DNA of 64,000 nt, from positions 137,036,820 to 137,100,819 of the forward strand of contig NC_053390.1 in assembly GCF_905171765.1 (NCBI RefSeq), written 5' to 3'. Source of the stretch: Bufo bufo. Taxonomy: Eukaryota > Chordata > Amphibia > Anura > Bufonidae. Position numbers and translations under genes: made by a program. The notes beneath the pieces were generated by a model. It was not told where the DNA came from. It saw nothing but the letters and a program-made list of their open reading frames with translations, and did no database searches. Positions within the stretch are counted from its first letter, which is position 1, and the number at the start of each line of letters is the position of its first letter. Shown piece after piece: positions 53,568 to 63,245 of this stretch.

Positions 53568-54582
53568 GAGATCAAAGGGCCTATCAGAAGCCATTATTAA
53601 CACTATGTCAGCCAGCAGAAAAGATGTAACTTCAAAAATGTATCGTAAGGTGTGGAGTAAATTCTGCTGTTGGTGTATCCAGGAAAAAACTTCTTCTCAG
53701 AAGTTCTCAGTCCAAGCAGTTCTAGGTTTCTTGCAGTCTGGCTTCGAAAAAGGATTACGCCCAAACACTTTAAGAGTGCACATATCAGCCTTAAGCGCAG
53801 TGTTTGGAGAAAAAATTGCGGAACATCCATGCGTTATCAGTTTTCTAAGAGGGGCAGATAGGTTAAGACCGTTCCTAAGGCCTACAGTTTCCCCTTGGGA
53901 TCTCAATTTGGTGCTATTAGGTTTGACAGACGCCCCATTTGAACCTTTGTCAGAAACCTCGTTTAGATATTTATCACTAAAAACTTTATTCCTGGTATCA
54001 ATCACCTCAGCGCGTAGAGTGAGTGAAATCCAAGCTCTAAAAATAGTGGAACCTTTTTGCATCGTATTTCCGGACAGAATTGTATTCAGATTGGACAATT
54101 CTTTTCTTCCTAAAGTGGTATCAAACTTCCACAGACAGGAGGAGATTATTGTCCCATCATTTTCCTCAAACCCAAAAACAGAAGGGGAAATTAATTTCCA
54201 CAAGTTAGATGTACGTAGGGCTGTATTACTCTATCTAGAGGTTACAAAAACGTTCAGGAAAACAGACTATCTATTTGTCCAATTCAGTGGAACACATAAA
54301 GGGCAGAAAGCCACAAAAAACTCCTTATCCAGATGGATAAAAATGGCGATTTCAGAGTCATATAAAGTGTCAGATATTCCTCCACCAAAGTCCTTTACAG
54401 CACATTCCACAAGATCTGTGGCTGCATCCTGGGCAGAGAGGGCGAGTGCCTCAGAACAGATATGCAAAGCAGCGACATGGTCAAGTCCTCATACATTTAT
54501 TAAACATTATAGAGTGGATACTACAGCTAGTCAGGAGCTCGCTTTCGGCAGGAAGGTGCTTCAGGCCATAGTCCCCCCCTAA
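53568..54582 (+). CDS. DIRS tyrosine recombinase
   Basis: About 337 codons of the DIRS frame remain open after the L1 junction. The frame continues upstream into L1 antisense sequence, which I exclude. The N-terminal core-binding region includes YRKVWSKFCCWC and LRVHISALSAVFG. Catalytic residues: the first Arg in TSARRVSEIQAL, then HSTRSVAASWA (H-x-x-R) and the nucleophile in FIKHYRVDT. The protein would integrate a circular DNA copy by recombination. No stop interrupts it, in contrast with the broken RT, but the L1 insertion has removed its upstream part and start. Confidence 0.88.
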
Positions 54583-54597
54583 TAAGAGTATTAATCT

Positions 54598-54700
54598 GTT
54601 ATAGTTCATGGTATGCCGTCATGGAGGATGAAAGGGAAAAACCAAATTACTTACCGGTAATTCCCTTTTCATCAATCCTCCATGATAGCACGGATTTCCC
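54598..54700 (+). other. internal complementary region of the DIRS element
   Basis: ttcatggtatgccgtcatgg with aaattacttaccggtaattc and tcaatcctccatgatagc combines sequences complementary to both outer termini. DIRS elements use such a region as template to complete their circular DNA (established knowledge). Confidence 0.8.
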
Positions 54701-54876
54701 ACCCTAAAGTATATGAATAAATATATGTAAGAATATGTACATACAGGCCCACATATAGGCCAATAATTAGGTGAAGGAGTGTGTGGGTGTGAATGCAAAA
54801 AAATATAAATAATATTTGTAGATATATAATAATTCTTTATATGTGAGGATAAGACTCTCTAGGCTGTCGGTCCAGA

Positions 54877-55012
54877 AAGACACTGAGGAAAAGCTGAAGG
54901 AGGGTCTAATTTATACTTCCTGTCCCTACCTGGTTGGAGGCGGGTCATCTCTCATGGTATGCCGTCATGGAGGATTCATGAAAAGGGAATTACCGGTAAG
55001 TAATTAGGTTTT
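54877..55012 (-). repeat. right inverted terminal repeat of the DIRS element
   Basis: Complement of 44645-44762 and slightly longer, ending ttaccggtaagtaattaggt. Outside it the interrupted host repeat resumes. Confidence 0.88.
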
Positions 55013-55086
55013 TCTTATTGTCCTCCTCTAAAACCTAGGTGCGTCTTATGGGCCGGTGTGTCTTATAGGGTGAAAAATACGGTATG
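55013..55086. mobile_element. right end of the repeat hosting the DIRS element
   Basis: Carries aaaacctaggtgcgtcttat and ends gggtgaaaaatacggta, the complement of the left end at 17024-17060. It shows which repeat the DIRS element entered. Confidence 0.7.
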
Positions 55087-56055
55087 CACCTTTACAGATG
55101 CACGGCAGTTTTTTGTTATTGTGGTCCTCATTTGTTACCGACACAAGGGAGAGGGTACTAAAGTGCAGCACCTTACCAACCCCTTTATTTCAGGAGAAAA
55201 TAACTAATTTCCTGGCCACCTGGGCATTATGTGCCCACCAGACTGACCACTGGATTTCTACAACCACTGCTGTGTCAGCCTGAGGTATGGCAATATTCTC
55301 TATGCAAGTCTACAGTACGGGACTCACATCGAGGTTTTCATAGACTTGCATAGAAAGTCTTAAATCCAGCTTGTAGAAATCTGGTGGTCAGTTCGGTGGA
55401 CATGTGATGAGCAGCACCCAGAAACCGATTCTATTCTCTTTTTTTTTTTTTCACTCCCCCACGTGTAGGTTACAAACTGGGAGCACAATGAAAAAAATGA
55501 GTGCTTCATTAAAGAAAATTCTACATATGACTCAACAGCTTCTCTTTATGTCACTAAATTAGATGGGTCTCAGATCCCTAGGAGCATGACGCTCTTGTCT
55601 TGGGGCAATCCCATCCTGATACTGAACAAGTCCGTTTTTTAGTGTGAATGATTGTGACTCAAAGGAGAAGTTGAGTGTCAAGACTGAAATTATTAATTTA
55701 CTCGTATTTTATGCAGAAGCTGTCTATAAGCTTGTCTATGACTTAGTGCTGCTGCGAACCATTCAGTGAGTAAGCTCAAAAGTATGCAAATGATTCAGAG
55801 GATGTTGAGAAAAGACCCCCAAAGCATATTTAAAGCAGATGGCTATAATAAATCTGTGAGAAAAAGAACCTGAGAAGACAATCGTAAATGATGGTTCGTA
55901 TGGATTTTAATTGAATTTAACACTTTAGTTGAAAGCTTTAGTACACACTCAGGCATGGAAACATATATACTGTATATGAAGTGTGTGGCATATATAACAT
56001 TACTCCTCTCTACAGTATGTGTTATTATGATGACATCAATAATAAGTATGTATAT
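55087..56055. other. unassigned sequence
   Basis: No gene, repeat or RNA recognised with confidence. A short inverted repeat links agactgaccactggatttctac (about 55240) with gtagaaatctggtggtcagt (about 55375). Confidence 0.4.
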
Positions 56056-57832
56056 ATAAGCCGTACAGCGCGGGACACAGGCCGGAAGAGGCCTGCAACG
56101 CTGACATGGAGGTAAGTATAAGTGTTTTTTTTTGTTTTGTTTTTATATATGTACAATAGTTTTACTGGCACATTAGGGGGGGGGGGCTCATGTTACTGGC
56201 ACATTAGGGGGGCCTCGTGTTACTGGCACATTAGGGGGGCCTCGTGTTACTGGCACATTAGGGGGGCCTCGTGTTATTAGCACATTAGGGGGGCCTCTTG
56301 TTACTGGCACATTAGGGGGGCCTCTTGTTACTGGCACATTAGGGGGGCCTCTTGTTACTGGCACATTAGGGGGCCTCTTGTTACTGGCACATTAGGGGGG
56401 CCTCTTGTTACTGGCACATTAGGGGGGCCTCTTGTTACTGGCACATTAGGGGGGCCTCGTGTTACTGGCACATTAGGGGGGCCTCATGTTACTGTCACAT
56501 TAGGGGGGCCTCGTGTTACTGTCACATTAGGGGTGACCTTGTGTTACTGTCACATTAGGGGGGGCCTCTTGTTACTGGCACATTAGGGGGGGGGCTCTTG
56601 TTACTGGCACATTAGGGGGGGGCCTCTTGTTACTGGCACATTAGGGGGGCCTCTTGTTACTGGCACATTAGGGGGGCCTCTTGTTACTGGCACATTAGGG
56701 GGGCCTCTTGTTACTGGCACATTAGGGGGGGCTCTTGTTACTGGCACATTAGGGGGGCCTCTTGTTACTGGCACATTAGGGGGGCCTCTTGTTACTGGCA
56801 CATTAGGGGGGGGCCTCTTGTTACTGGCACATTAGGGGGGCCTCTTGTTACTGGCACTTTGGGGGGTTCTTGTTACTGGCACTTTGGGGGGTTCTTGTTA
56901 CTGGCACATTGGGGGGTTCTTGTTACTGGCACTTTGGGGGGTTCTTGTTACTGGCACTTGATTCGGGGGGTTCTTGTTACTGGCACATGATTCGGGGGGT
57001 TCTTGTTACTATTACATGATTGGGGCGGTTCTTGTTACTGGCACATGATTGAGGTGGCTCTTGTTACTGCCACATTTTACTGGCACATTATTGGTAGGCA
57101 CTATAGGGGCATTACTGAGGCCACAAAGAAGGGGTATTTTATATGGGGGGGCTCTGTACAGTAGCATTTTATACTGGGACACATTATGATGGGTACTATG
57201 AGGAAGGGGGGAGAGGAGTACTATGGGGTTATCTATGGGGGGCACTAAGAAGGGGTATTTTATACTTGCAAATTATGAGGGACACTGAGGGCATCTACTG
57301 GAGCATTTTATACTGGTACATTATTGGGGGCACTAGGAGGAAGGGGGAGTGGAGCACTATGGGGGCATTTACTGGGGGCACTATATAGGGGTATTTTATA
57401 CTGACACATTATGGGGGCACTATTTGGAACATTAGCTCAACTGGGGGCATTGCAAGGGGGTATTTTTTGCACTGTCACATTATAAGGAGAATTATTTTTA
57501 CTGGGGGGGCATTATGGTGGGTTTTATTACTCCCCCCATGGTATGAGCCCCCTAGTAGCAGCACCAGCCTCTCCCTGCTCTGCTATCCCTCTTCCCCTTC
57601 TCCAAATCCTTATTATGAAATCCTTCTCATTAGGATAAAACACATCAGCTCCACCGAGCCCCCGGCCAAAGTGTTGAAGTGGCGTCCGAGATCCCCAAGG
57701 GCCAAGCCAAGTAATTGTAAGTTTTCATGTGAAATATGTTTGTTATACACATATAGCCTACACTGTGCCACACAATATACAGTATACCGCTACACTGTGT
57801 AGTCTTGTGGCGGCGGACAGAAAATAATCTGG
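56056..57832 (+). mobile_element. hAT-interior relative with its own minisatellite
   Basis: Colinear with 38810-40520 of the complete hAT. It starts at tacagcgcgggacac ... gaggtaagtataagtgtttt, then has a minisatellite (56160-57060), then aggggcattactgaggccac, tatactgggacacattatg and gatccccaagggccaagcca. No hAT termini are visible, so it is a truncated or separately ended relative. Confidence 0.75.
56160..57060. repeat. ~27-bp minisatellite
   Basis: About 33 units of ttactggcacattaggggggcctcttg, drifting to ggcactttggggggttc and then ggcacatgattcgggggg toward the right. The unit is related to the one at 38900-39880 but has amplified separately. Confidence 0.95.
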
Positions 57833-58140
57833 TCGGATCTGTCCTGCTGCTAGTGACCGTGTGCCCCGGACTGCTGCTCCGTCCCCATTAACTATATTTC
57901 CGGCGGAGGCACGGCAGCGCACGGTGAGAGGCTGCCGGAATAAAACTACGACATGTCCGTCATTTATTCTGGCAGCCTCTCGCCGTGCCTCCGCCGGACT
58001 CCGCACCGCCCCCATTAGAGTCAATAGGGACGGCAGTCCGGGGGCACATGTTCAGTAGAGGCAGGACGGATCCGACAGGCTGTTCACCCGACGGAACAGC
58101 CTGCCGGAGGTTTGTGCCGATAGTGTGAAAGTAGCCTTAA
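57833..58140. mobile_element. palindromic MITE
   Basis: Inverted arms: gtcggatctgtcctgctgct and ggcaggacggatccgac, with an inner pair ttccggcggaggcacggcag / cgccgtgcctccgccgga around 57950. It ends tgtgaaagtagccttaa. Non-coding. Confidence 0.75.
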
Positions 58141-58315
58141 AGTAGTTTAGCACAACCAGTAAACTGGTAAAATGTATTGTTTATGGCTACAAATTGAATA
58201 AAAATCAGATAAATCAAAATCAAAGCTTTATTGGAAACGAAGAACTGATTTTGAGAATCTGCTTTTTAATGCTTTACCTTTTCATTTCTAACACTATGAA
58301 AAATTCCTAATTATA

Positions 58316-59878
58316 CACTGCGTGCAGAATTATTAGGCAAATGAGTATTTTGACCACATCATCCTCTTTATGCATGTTGTCTTACTCCAAGCTATAAAGG
58401 CTCGAAAGCCTACTACCAATTAATTATATTAGGTGATGTGTATCTCTGTAATGAGAAGGGGTGTGGTCTAATGACATCAACACCCTATATCAGGTGTGCA
58501 TAATTATTAGGCAACTTCCTTTCCTTTGGCAAAATGGGTCAAAAGAAGGACTTGACAGGCTCAGAAAAGTCAAAAATAGTGAGATATCTTGCAGAGGGAT
58601 GCAGCACTCTTAAAATTGCAAAGCTTCTGAAGCGTGATCATCGAACAATCAAGCGTTTCATTCAAAATAGTCAAAAGGGTCGCAAGAAGCGTGTGGAAAA
58701 ACCAAGGCGCAAAATAACTGCCCATGAACTGAGAAAAGTCAAGCGTGCAGCTGCCAAGATGCCACTTGCCACCAGTTTGGCCATATTTCAGAGCTGCAAC
58801 ATCACTGGAGTGCCCAAAAGCACAAGGTGTGCAATACTCAGAGACATGGCCAAGGTAAGAAAGGCTGAAAGACGACCACCACTGAACAAGACACACAAGC
58901 TGAAACGTCAAGACTGGGCCAAGAAATATCTCAAGACTGATTTTTCTAAGGTTTTATGGACTGATGAAATGAGAGTGAGTCTTAATGGGCCAGATGGATG
59001 GGCTCGTGGCTGGATTGGTAAAGGGCAGAGAGCTCCAGTCCGAATCAGACGCCAGCAAGGTGGAGGTGGAGTACTGGTTTGGGCTGGTATCATCAAAGAT
59101 GAGCTTGTGGGGCCTTTTCGGGTTGAGGATGGAGTCAAGCTCAACTCCCAGTCCTACTGCCAGTTTCTGGAAGACACCTTCTTCAAGCAGTGGTACAGGA
59201 AGAAGTCTGCATCCTTCAAGAAAAACATGATTTTCATGCAGGACAATGCTCCATCACTCGCGTCCAAGTACTCCACAGCGTGGCTGGCAAAAAAGGGTAT
59301 AAAAGAAGAAAATCTAATGACATGGCCTCCTTGTTCACCTGATCTGAACCCCATTGAGAACCTGTGGTCCATCATCAAATGTGAGATTTACAAGGAGGGA
59401 AAACAGTACACCTCTCTGAACAGTGTCTGGGAGGCTGTGGTTGCTGCTGCACGCAATGTTGATGGTGAACAGATCAAAACACTGACAGAATCCATGGATG
59501 GCAGGCTTTTGAGTGTCCTTGCAAAGAAAGGTGGCTATATTGATCACTGATTTGTTTTTGTTTTGTTTTTGAATGTCAGAAATGTATATTTGTGAATGTT
59601 GAGATGTTATATTGGTTTCACTGGTAAAAATAAATAATTGAAATGGGTATATATTTGTTTTTTGTTAAGTTGCCTAATAATTATGCACAGTAAAAGTCAC
59701 CTGCACACACAGATATCCCCCTAAAATAGCTAAAACTAAAAACAAACTAAAAACTACTTCCAAAAATATTCAGCTTTGATATTAATGAGTTTTTTGGGTT
59801 CATTGAGAACATGGTTGTTGTTCAATAATAAAATTAATCCTCAAAAATACAACTTGCCTAATAATTCTGCACTCCCTG
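58316..59878 (+). mobile_element. full-length Tc1/mariner transposon, TA TSD
   Basis: 1563 bp flanked by TA at 58314-58315 and 59879-59880. Each end has two copies of a motif: outer gtgcagaattattaggcaa (58322-58341) and inner gtgcataattattaggcaac (58497-58517) on the left. Their complements lie at about 59670-59691 (inner) and 59853-59872 (outer) on the right. This IR/DR arrangement is known from several Tc1-like transposons, where the transposase binds both sites. Confidence 0.95.
58534..59550 (+). CDS. Tc1/mariner transposase, intact 338-codon frame
   Basis: Start ATG at 58534 gives MGQKKDLTGSEKSKIVRYLA, the natural N-terminus of a helix-turn-helix paired-like domain (about residues 1-50 and 60-110). 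A basic stretch GRKKRVEKPRRK lies between the two (possible nuclear localisation or AT-hook-like segment). Catalytic residues are D144 (LWTDE), D237 (MQDNAP) and E275 (NPIENLW), a DD37E spacing by my count. The position after DNAPS, where a histidine is common in relatives, is leucine (SLASKY). The length matches full-size Tc1 transposases. The enzyme cuts out the element and inserts it at TA. Activity cannot be judged from sequence alone. Confidence 0.93.
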   Translation: MGQKKDLTGSEKSKIVRYLAEGCSTLKIAKLLKRDHRTIKRFIQNSQKGRKKRVEKPRRKITAHELRKVKRAAAKMPLATSLAIFQSCNITGVPKSTRCAILRDMAKVRKAERRPPLNKTHKLKRQDWAKKYLKTDFSKVLWTDEMRVSLNGPDGWARGWIGKGQRAPVRIRRQQGGGGVLVWAGIIKDELVGPFRVEDGVKLNSQSYCQFLEDTFFKQWYRKKSASFKKNMIFMQDNAPSLASKYSTAWLAKKGIKEENLMTWPPCSPDLNPIENLWSIIKCEIYKEGKQYTSLNSVWEAVVAAARNVDGEQIKTLTESMDGRLLSVLAKKGGYIDH

Positions 59879-59880
59879 TA

Positions 59881-60280
59881 TTCTTACCTGTCATGTAGGT
59901 GACCACTTGTTTTTTTTTTACAGCTGGTACTGCCACCTAGTGGTAGAATATGTGACCTACAATATTTATTCGCTGTTGAGTAACAGTTATTGTAGGCGTC
60001 ACAGATGCCGCTGTGTGATCAGGGAGCTGCACATTGTCGCACACACAGATAGACTGGTGTTCTTGGGTTGTAACAAGCTATGGTGGCTTCTGGCAGGTTT
60101 TCAACTGATAGGTTTTTGGACAAAAATAAGAAAAAATTAGCTGACATTAGCTAATGCCAATAAGCACCCGCCAGCACACACGTCTTTGGAGAGCTTTGTG
60201 TAAAGTCTTGCATGTCCTCAATGATGAAGTCTGGTACAATGGAGTTTCCCCTTCCTGAATACCGATGAGGTCCCTTACAC
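59881..60280. other. unassigned flank of the Tc1 element
   Basis: No gene recognised. Its one notable site is the CTCF-like motif listed separately. Confidence 0.4.
59930..59943 (-). promoter_or_regulatory. CTCF-like motif
   Basis: ctgccacctagtgg is the complement of ccactaggtggcag, an excellent match to the vertebrate CTCF core. Whether it is bound is unknown; single matches occur by chance and within repeats. Confidence 0.4.
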
Positions 60281-60284
60281 AACT

Positions 60285-62120
60285 TTAAAACCACTTGCCG
60301 TCACGGTAACACCGATAGGCGTCCGGGCGGCAGCGCTCTCAGGTCTCAGTGATGCCTATTGGCGTCATCTCGTGAGACCTGAGATTTCTTGTGAACGCGC
60401 GCTCACAGGAGCGCGCGTTCACAGGATTGCGAAGTATACAAGTTTAACTACAGTCTGCCAGCGCTGATCATTGGCTGGCAGGCTGTAGATTTTTAAAATA
60501 ACCAATCAAATAGGTATATCAGATGCTATTTTGTAAATAGCGTCTGATATACCTGCTACCTGCTCCTCTGGTGGTCCCTTTTGCTTGGATCGACCACCAG
60601 AGGACACAGGCAGCTCTGTAAGTAGCACCAAGCACCACACACACATTACACCCCCCCCCCTGTCACTTATTAACCCCTTATTAACCCCTGATCACCCCAT
60701 ATAGACTCCCTGATCACCCCCCTGTAAGGGTCCCTTATCACCGCCAGTTAGTTAGCTACTTGTTAGGTAGTTAGCGCCCAGCCCACCGCACCACAGTCAC
60801 TGATTAGTCGCTGATTAGCGTCATCGCTGTCGCTAATCAGCACTAGTACTATATAGTATCTGTAAGTGATCAAGACTGATCGCAATCAGATCTATATCAG
60901 TACATTAGGGTCACCTTAGGCTCTACAAAAAACGCAGTATTCACCCGATCAGGCCTGATCTTGTGCCCACACTTGCATTCAGTCCGCCCCACCGCAGTGA
61001 CAGAATTTTTTTTTCTTCTGATCACTGCAAAAACACCGTAAAATTGCTGCGGCGCTATAAAGATCAGTTTTGAGCTTTTTGGATCTTTATTAGCGATCGC
61101 AGCTTTACTTCGCAAGCACTCCTTTTTACTAGGCAGGTGTGCTCTTTTTCCTGGGTAGTCTCAGAGGAATACCCCCTAAATTTAGTTAGCCCAAAATGTC
61201 AAAAAAGGGGCATTTTTACGCATTTGAATTCCAAACTACTTCTCATGCTTTAGGGCCCCTAAAATGCCAGGGCAGTATAAATACCCCACAAGTGACCCCA
61301 TTTTGGAAAGAAGACACCCCAAGGTATTCCATGAGGGGCATGGCGAGTTAAAAGAAGTTTTTTTTTTTGGCACAAGTTAGCGGAAATTGATTTTTTATTT
61401 TCTTTTGTTTATTCTTACAAAGTCTCATATTCCACTAACTTGTGACAAAAAATAAAATCTTACATGAACTCACCATACCCCTCACGGAATACCTTGGGGT
61501 GTCTTCTTTCCAAAATGGGTTCACTTGTGGGGTATTTATACTGCCCTGGCATTTTAGGGGCCCTAAAGCGTGAGAAGTAGTTTGGAATCCAAATGCGTAA
61601 AAATGCTCTGTGAAATCCTAAAGGTACTCATTGGAATTTGGGCCCCCTTGTGCACCTAGGCTGCAAAAAAGTGTCACATATGTGGTATCGCCGTACTCAG
61701 AAGAAGTAGGGCAATGTGTTTTGAGGTGTATTGTTACATATACCCATATATGCGTCATCTCGCGAGACGCGAGATTTCCTGTGAACGCGTGCACACAGGC
61801 GCGCGTTCACAGGATCGGAAGGTAAGCGAGTGGATCTCCAGCATGCCAGCGGCGATCGTTCGCTGGCAGGCTGGAGATGCGATTTTTTTAACCCCTAACA
61901 GGTATATTAGACGCTGTTTTGATAACAGCGTCTAATATACCTGCTACCTGGTCCTCTGGTGGTCCCTTTTGTTTGGATGGACCACCAGAGGACACAGGTA
62001 GCTCAGTAATAAGTAGCACCAAGCACCACACTACACTACACCCCCCCTGTCACTTATTAACCCCTTATTAACCCCTGATCACCCCATATAGACTCCCTGA
62101 TCACCCCCCTGTCATTGATC
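60285..62120. mobile_element. hairpin-rich non-coding repeat with duplicated module
   Basis: Module A at about 60345-60640 recurs at 61748-62010 (spacing about 1.4 kb). Each has three hairpins: gcgcgcgttcacagg type; ggtatatcagatgctatttt and complement; cctctggtggtccc and complement. Between them lies a palindromic block (61206-61345 and 61480-61620 are complementary, with word gccagggcagtataaatacc). No coding capacity. Likely part of a large DNA transposon or a satellite derived from one. Confidence 0.65.
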
Positions 62121-62128
62121 ACCCTCCT

Positions 62129-63245
62129 GTAAGGCTCCATTCAGACGTCCGTATGATTTTTACGGATCCACTGATACATGGATCGGATCCGCAAAACGCA
62201 AACGGACGTCTGAATGGAGCCTTACAGGGGGGTGATCAATGATGGGGGTGATCACCCCCTATAGACTCCCTGATCACCCCTCTGTCATTGATCACCCCCC
62301 TGTCATTGATCACCCCCCTGTAAGGCTGCATTCAGATGTCCGTATGTTTTTTACGGATCCACGGATACATGGATCGGATCCGCAAAACACATACAGGCGT
62401 CTGAATGGAGCCTTATAGGGGGTTGATCACCCCATATAGACTCCCTGATCACCCCCCTGTCATTGATCACCCCCTTGTAAGGCTCCATTCAGACGTCCGT
62501 ATGATTTTTACGGATCCACTGATACATGGATCGGATCCGCAAAACACATACGGACGTCTGAATGGAGCCTTACAGGGGGGTGATCAATGACAGGGGGTGA
62601 TCACCCCATATAGACTCCCTGATCACCCCCCTGTCATTGATCACCCCCCTGTAAGGCTGCATTCAGATGTCCGTATGTTTTTTACGGATCCACGGATACA
62701 TGGATCGGATCCGCAAAACACATACGGACGTCTGAATGGAGCCTTACAGGGGGGTGATCAATGACAGGGGGGTGATCACCCCATATAGACTCCCTGATCA
62801 CCCCTTTGTCATTGATCACCCCCCTGTCATTGATCACCCCCCTGTAAGGCTGCATTCAGATGTCCGTATGATTTTTACGGATCCACTGATACATGGATCG
62901 GATCCGCAAAACACATACGGACATCTGAATGGAGCCTTATAGGGGGTGATCAATGACAGGGGGGTGATCACCCCATATAGACTCCCTGATCACCCCCCTG
63001 TCATTGATCACCCCCCTGTCATTGATCACCCCCCTGTCATTGATCACCCCCTTGTAAGGTTCCATTCAGACGTCCGTATGATTTTTACGGATCCACTGAT
63101 ACATGGATCGGATCCGCAAAACACATACGGACGTCTGAATGGAGCCTTACAGGGGGGTGATCAATGACAGGGGGTTGATCACCCCATATAGACTCCCTGA
63201 TCACCCCCCTGTCATTGATCACCCACCTGTAAGGCTCCATTCATA
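62129..63245. repeat. tandem array of MITE-like hairpins
   Basis: Six complete hairpins of about 97 bp lie at 62129-62225, 62320-62416, 62477-62573, 62651-62747, 62844-62940 and 63054-63150. A truncated seventh starts at 63229. Each opens gtaaggctccattcagacgt and closes acgtctgaatggagccttac, with an inner ggatccact ... ggatcggatcc. They are separated by spacers of tcattgatcacccccctg units (18 bp) in varying number, giving periods of 156-208 bp. A second inverted layer (cccccctgtaa / ttacagggggg) surrounds each hairpin. Confidence 0.9.

Larger units (their letters stand above)
44645..55012 (+). mobile_element. DIRS-type tyrosine-recombinase retrotransposon, split by an L1-like insertion
   Basis: Order from left: inverted terminal repeat, gag, RT and RNase H (broken), tyrosine recombinase, internal complementary region, inverted terminal repeat. 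This is the DIRS-1 plan, in which a circular intermediate is integrated by the recombinase without a target duplication (established knowledge). Indeed no duplication is evident at its edges. The L1-like LINE at 48571-53551 sits between RNase H and the recombinase. Without it the element is about 5.4 kb. Confidence 0.9.

Noticed and set aside
62129..63245. Repeat-spacer array resembling CRISPR
   Set aside because: The conserved part is a long hairpin with its own inverted ends and the spacers are themselves copies of an 18-bp repeat, not unique sequences.
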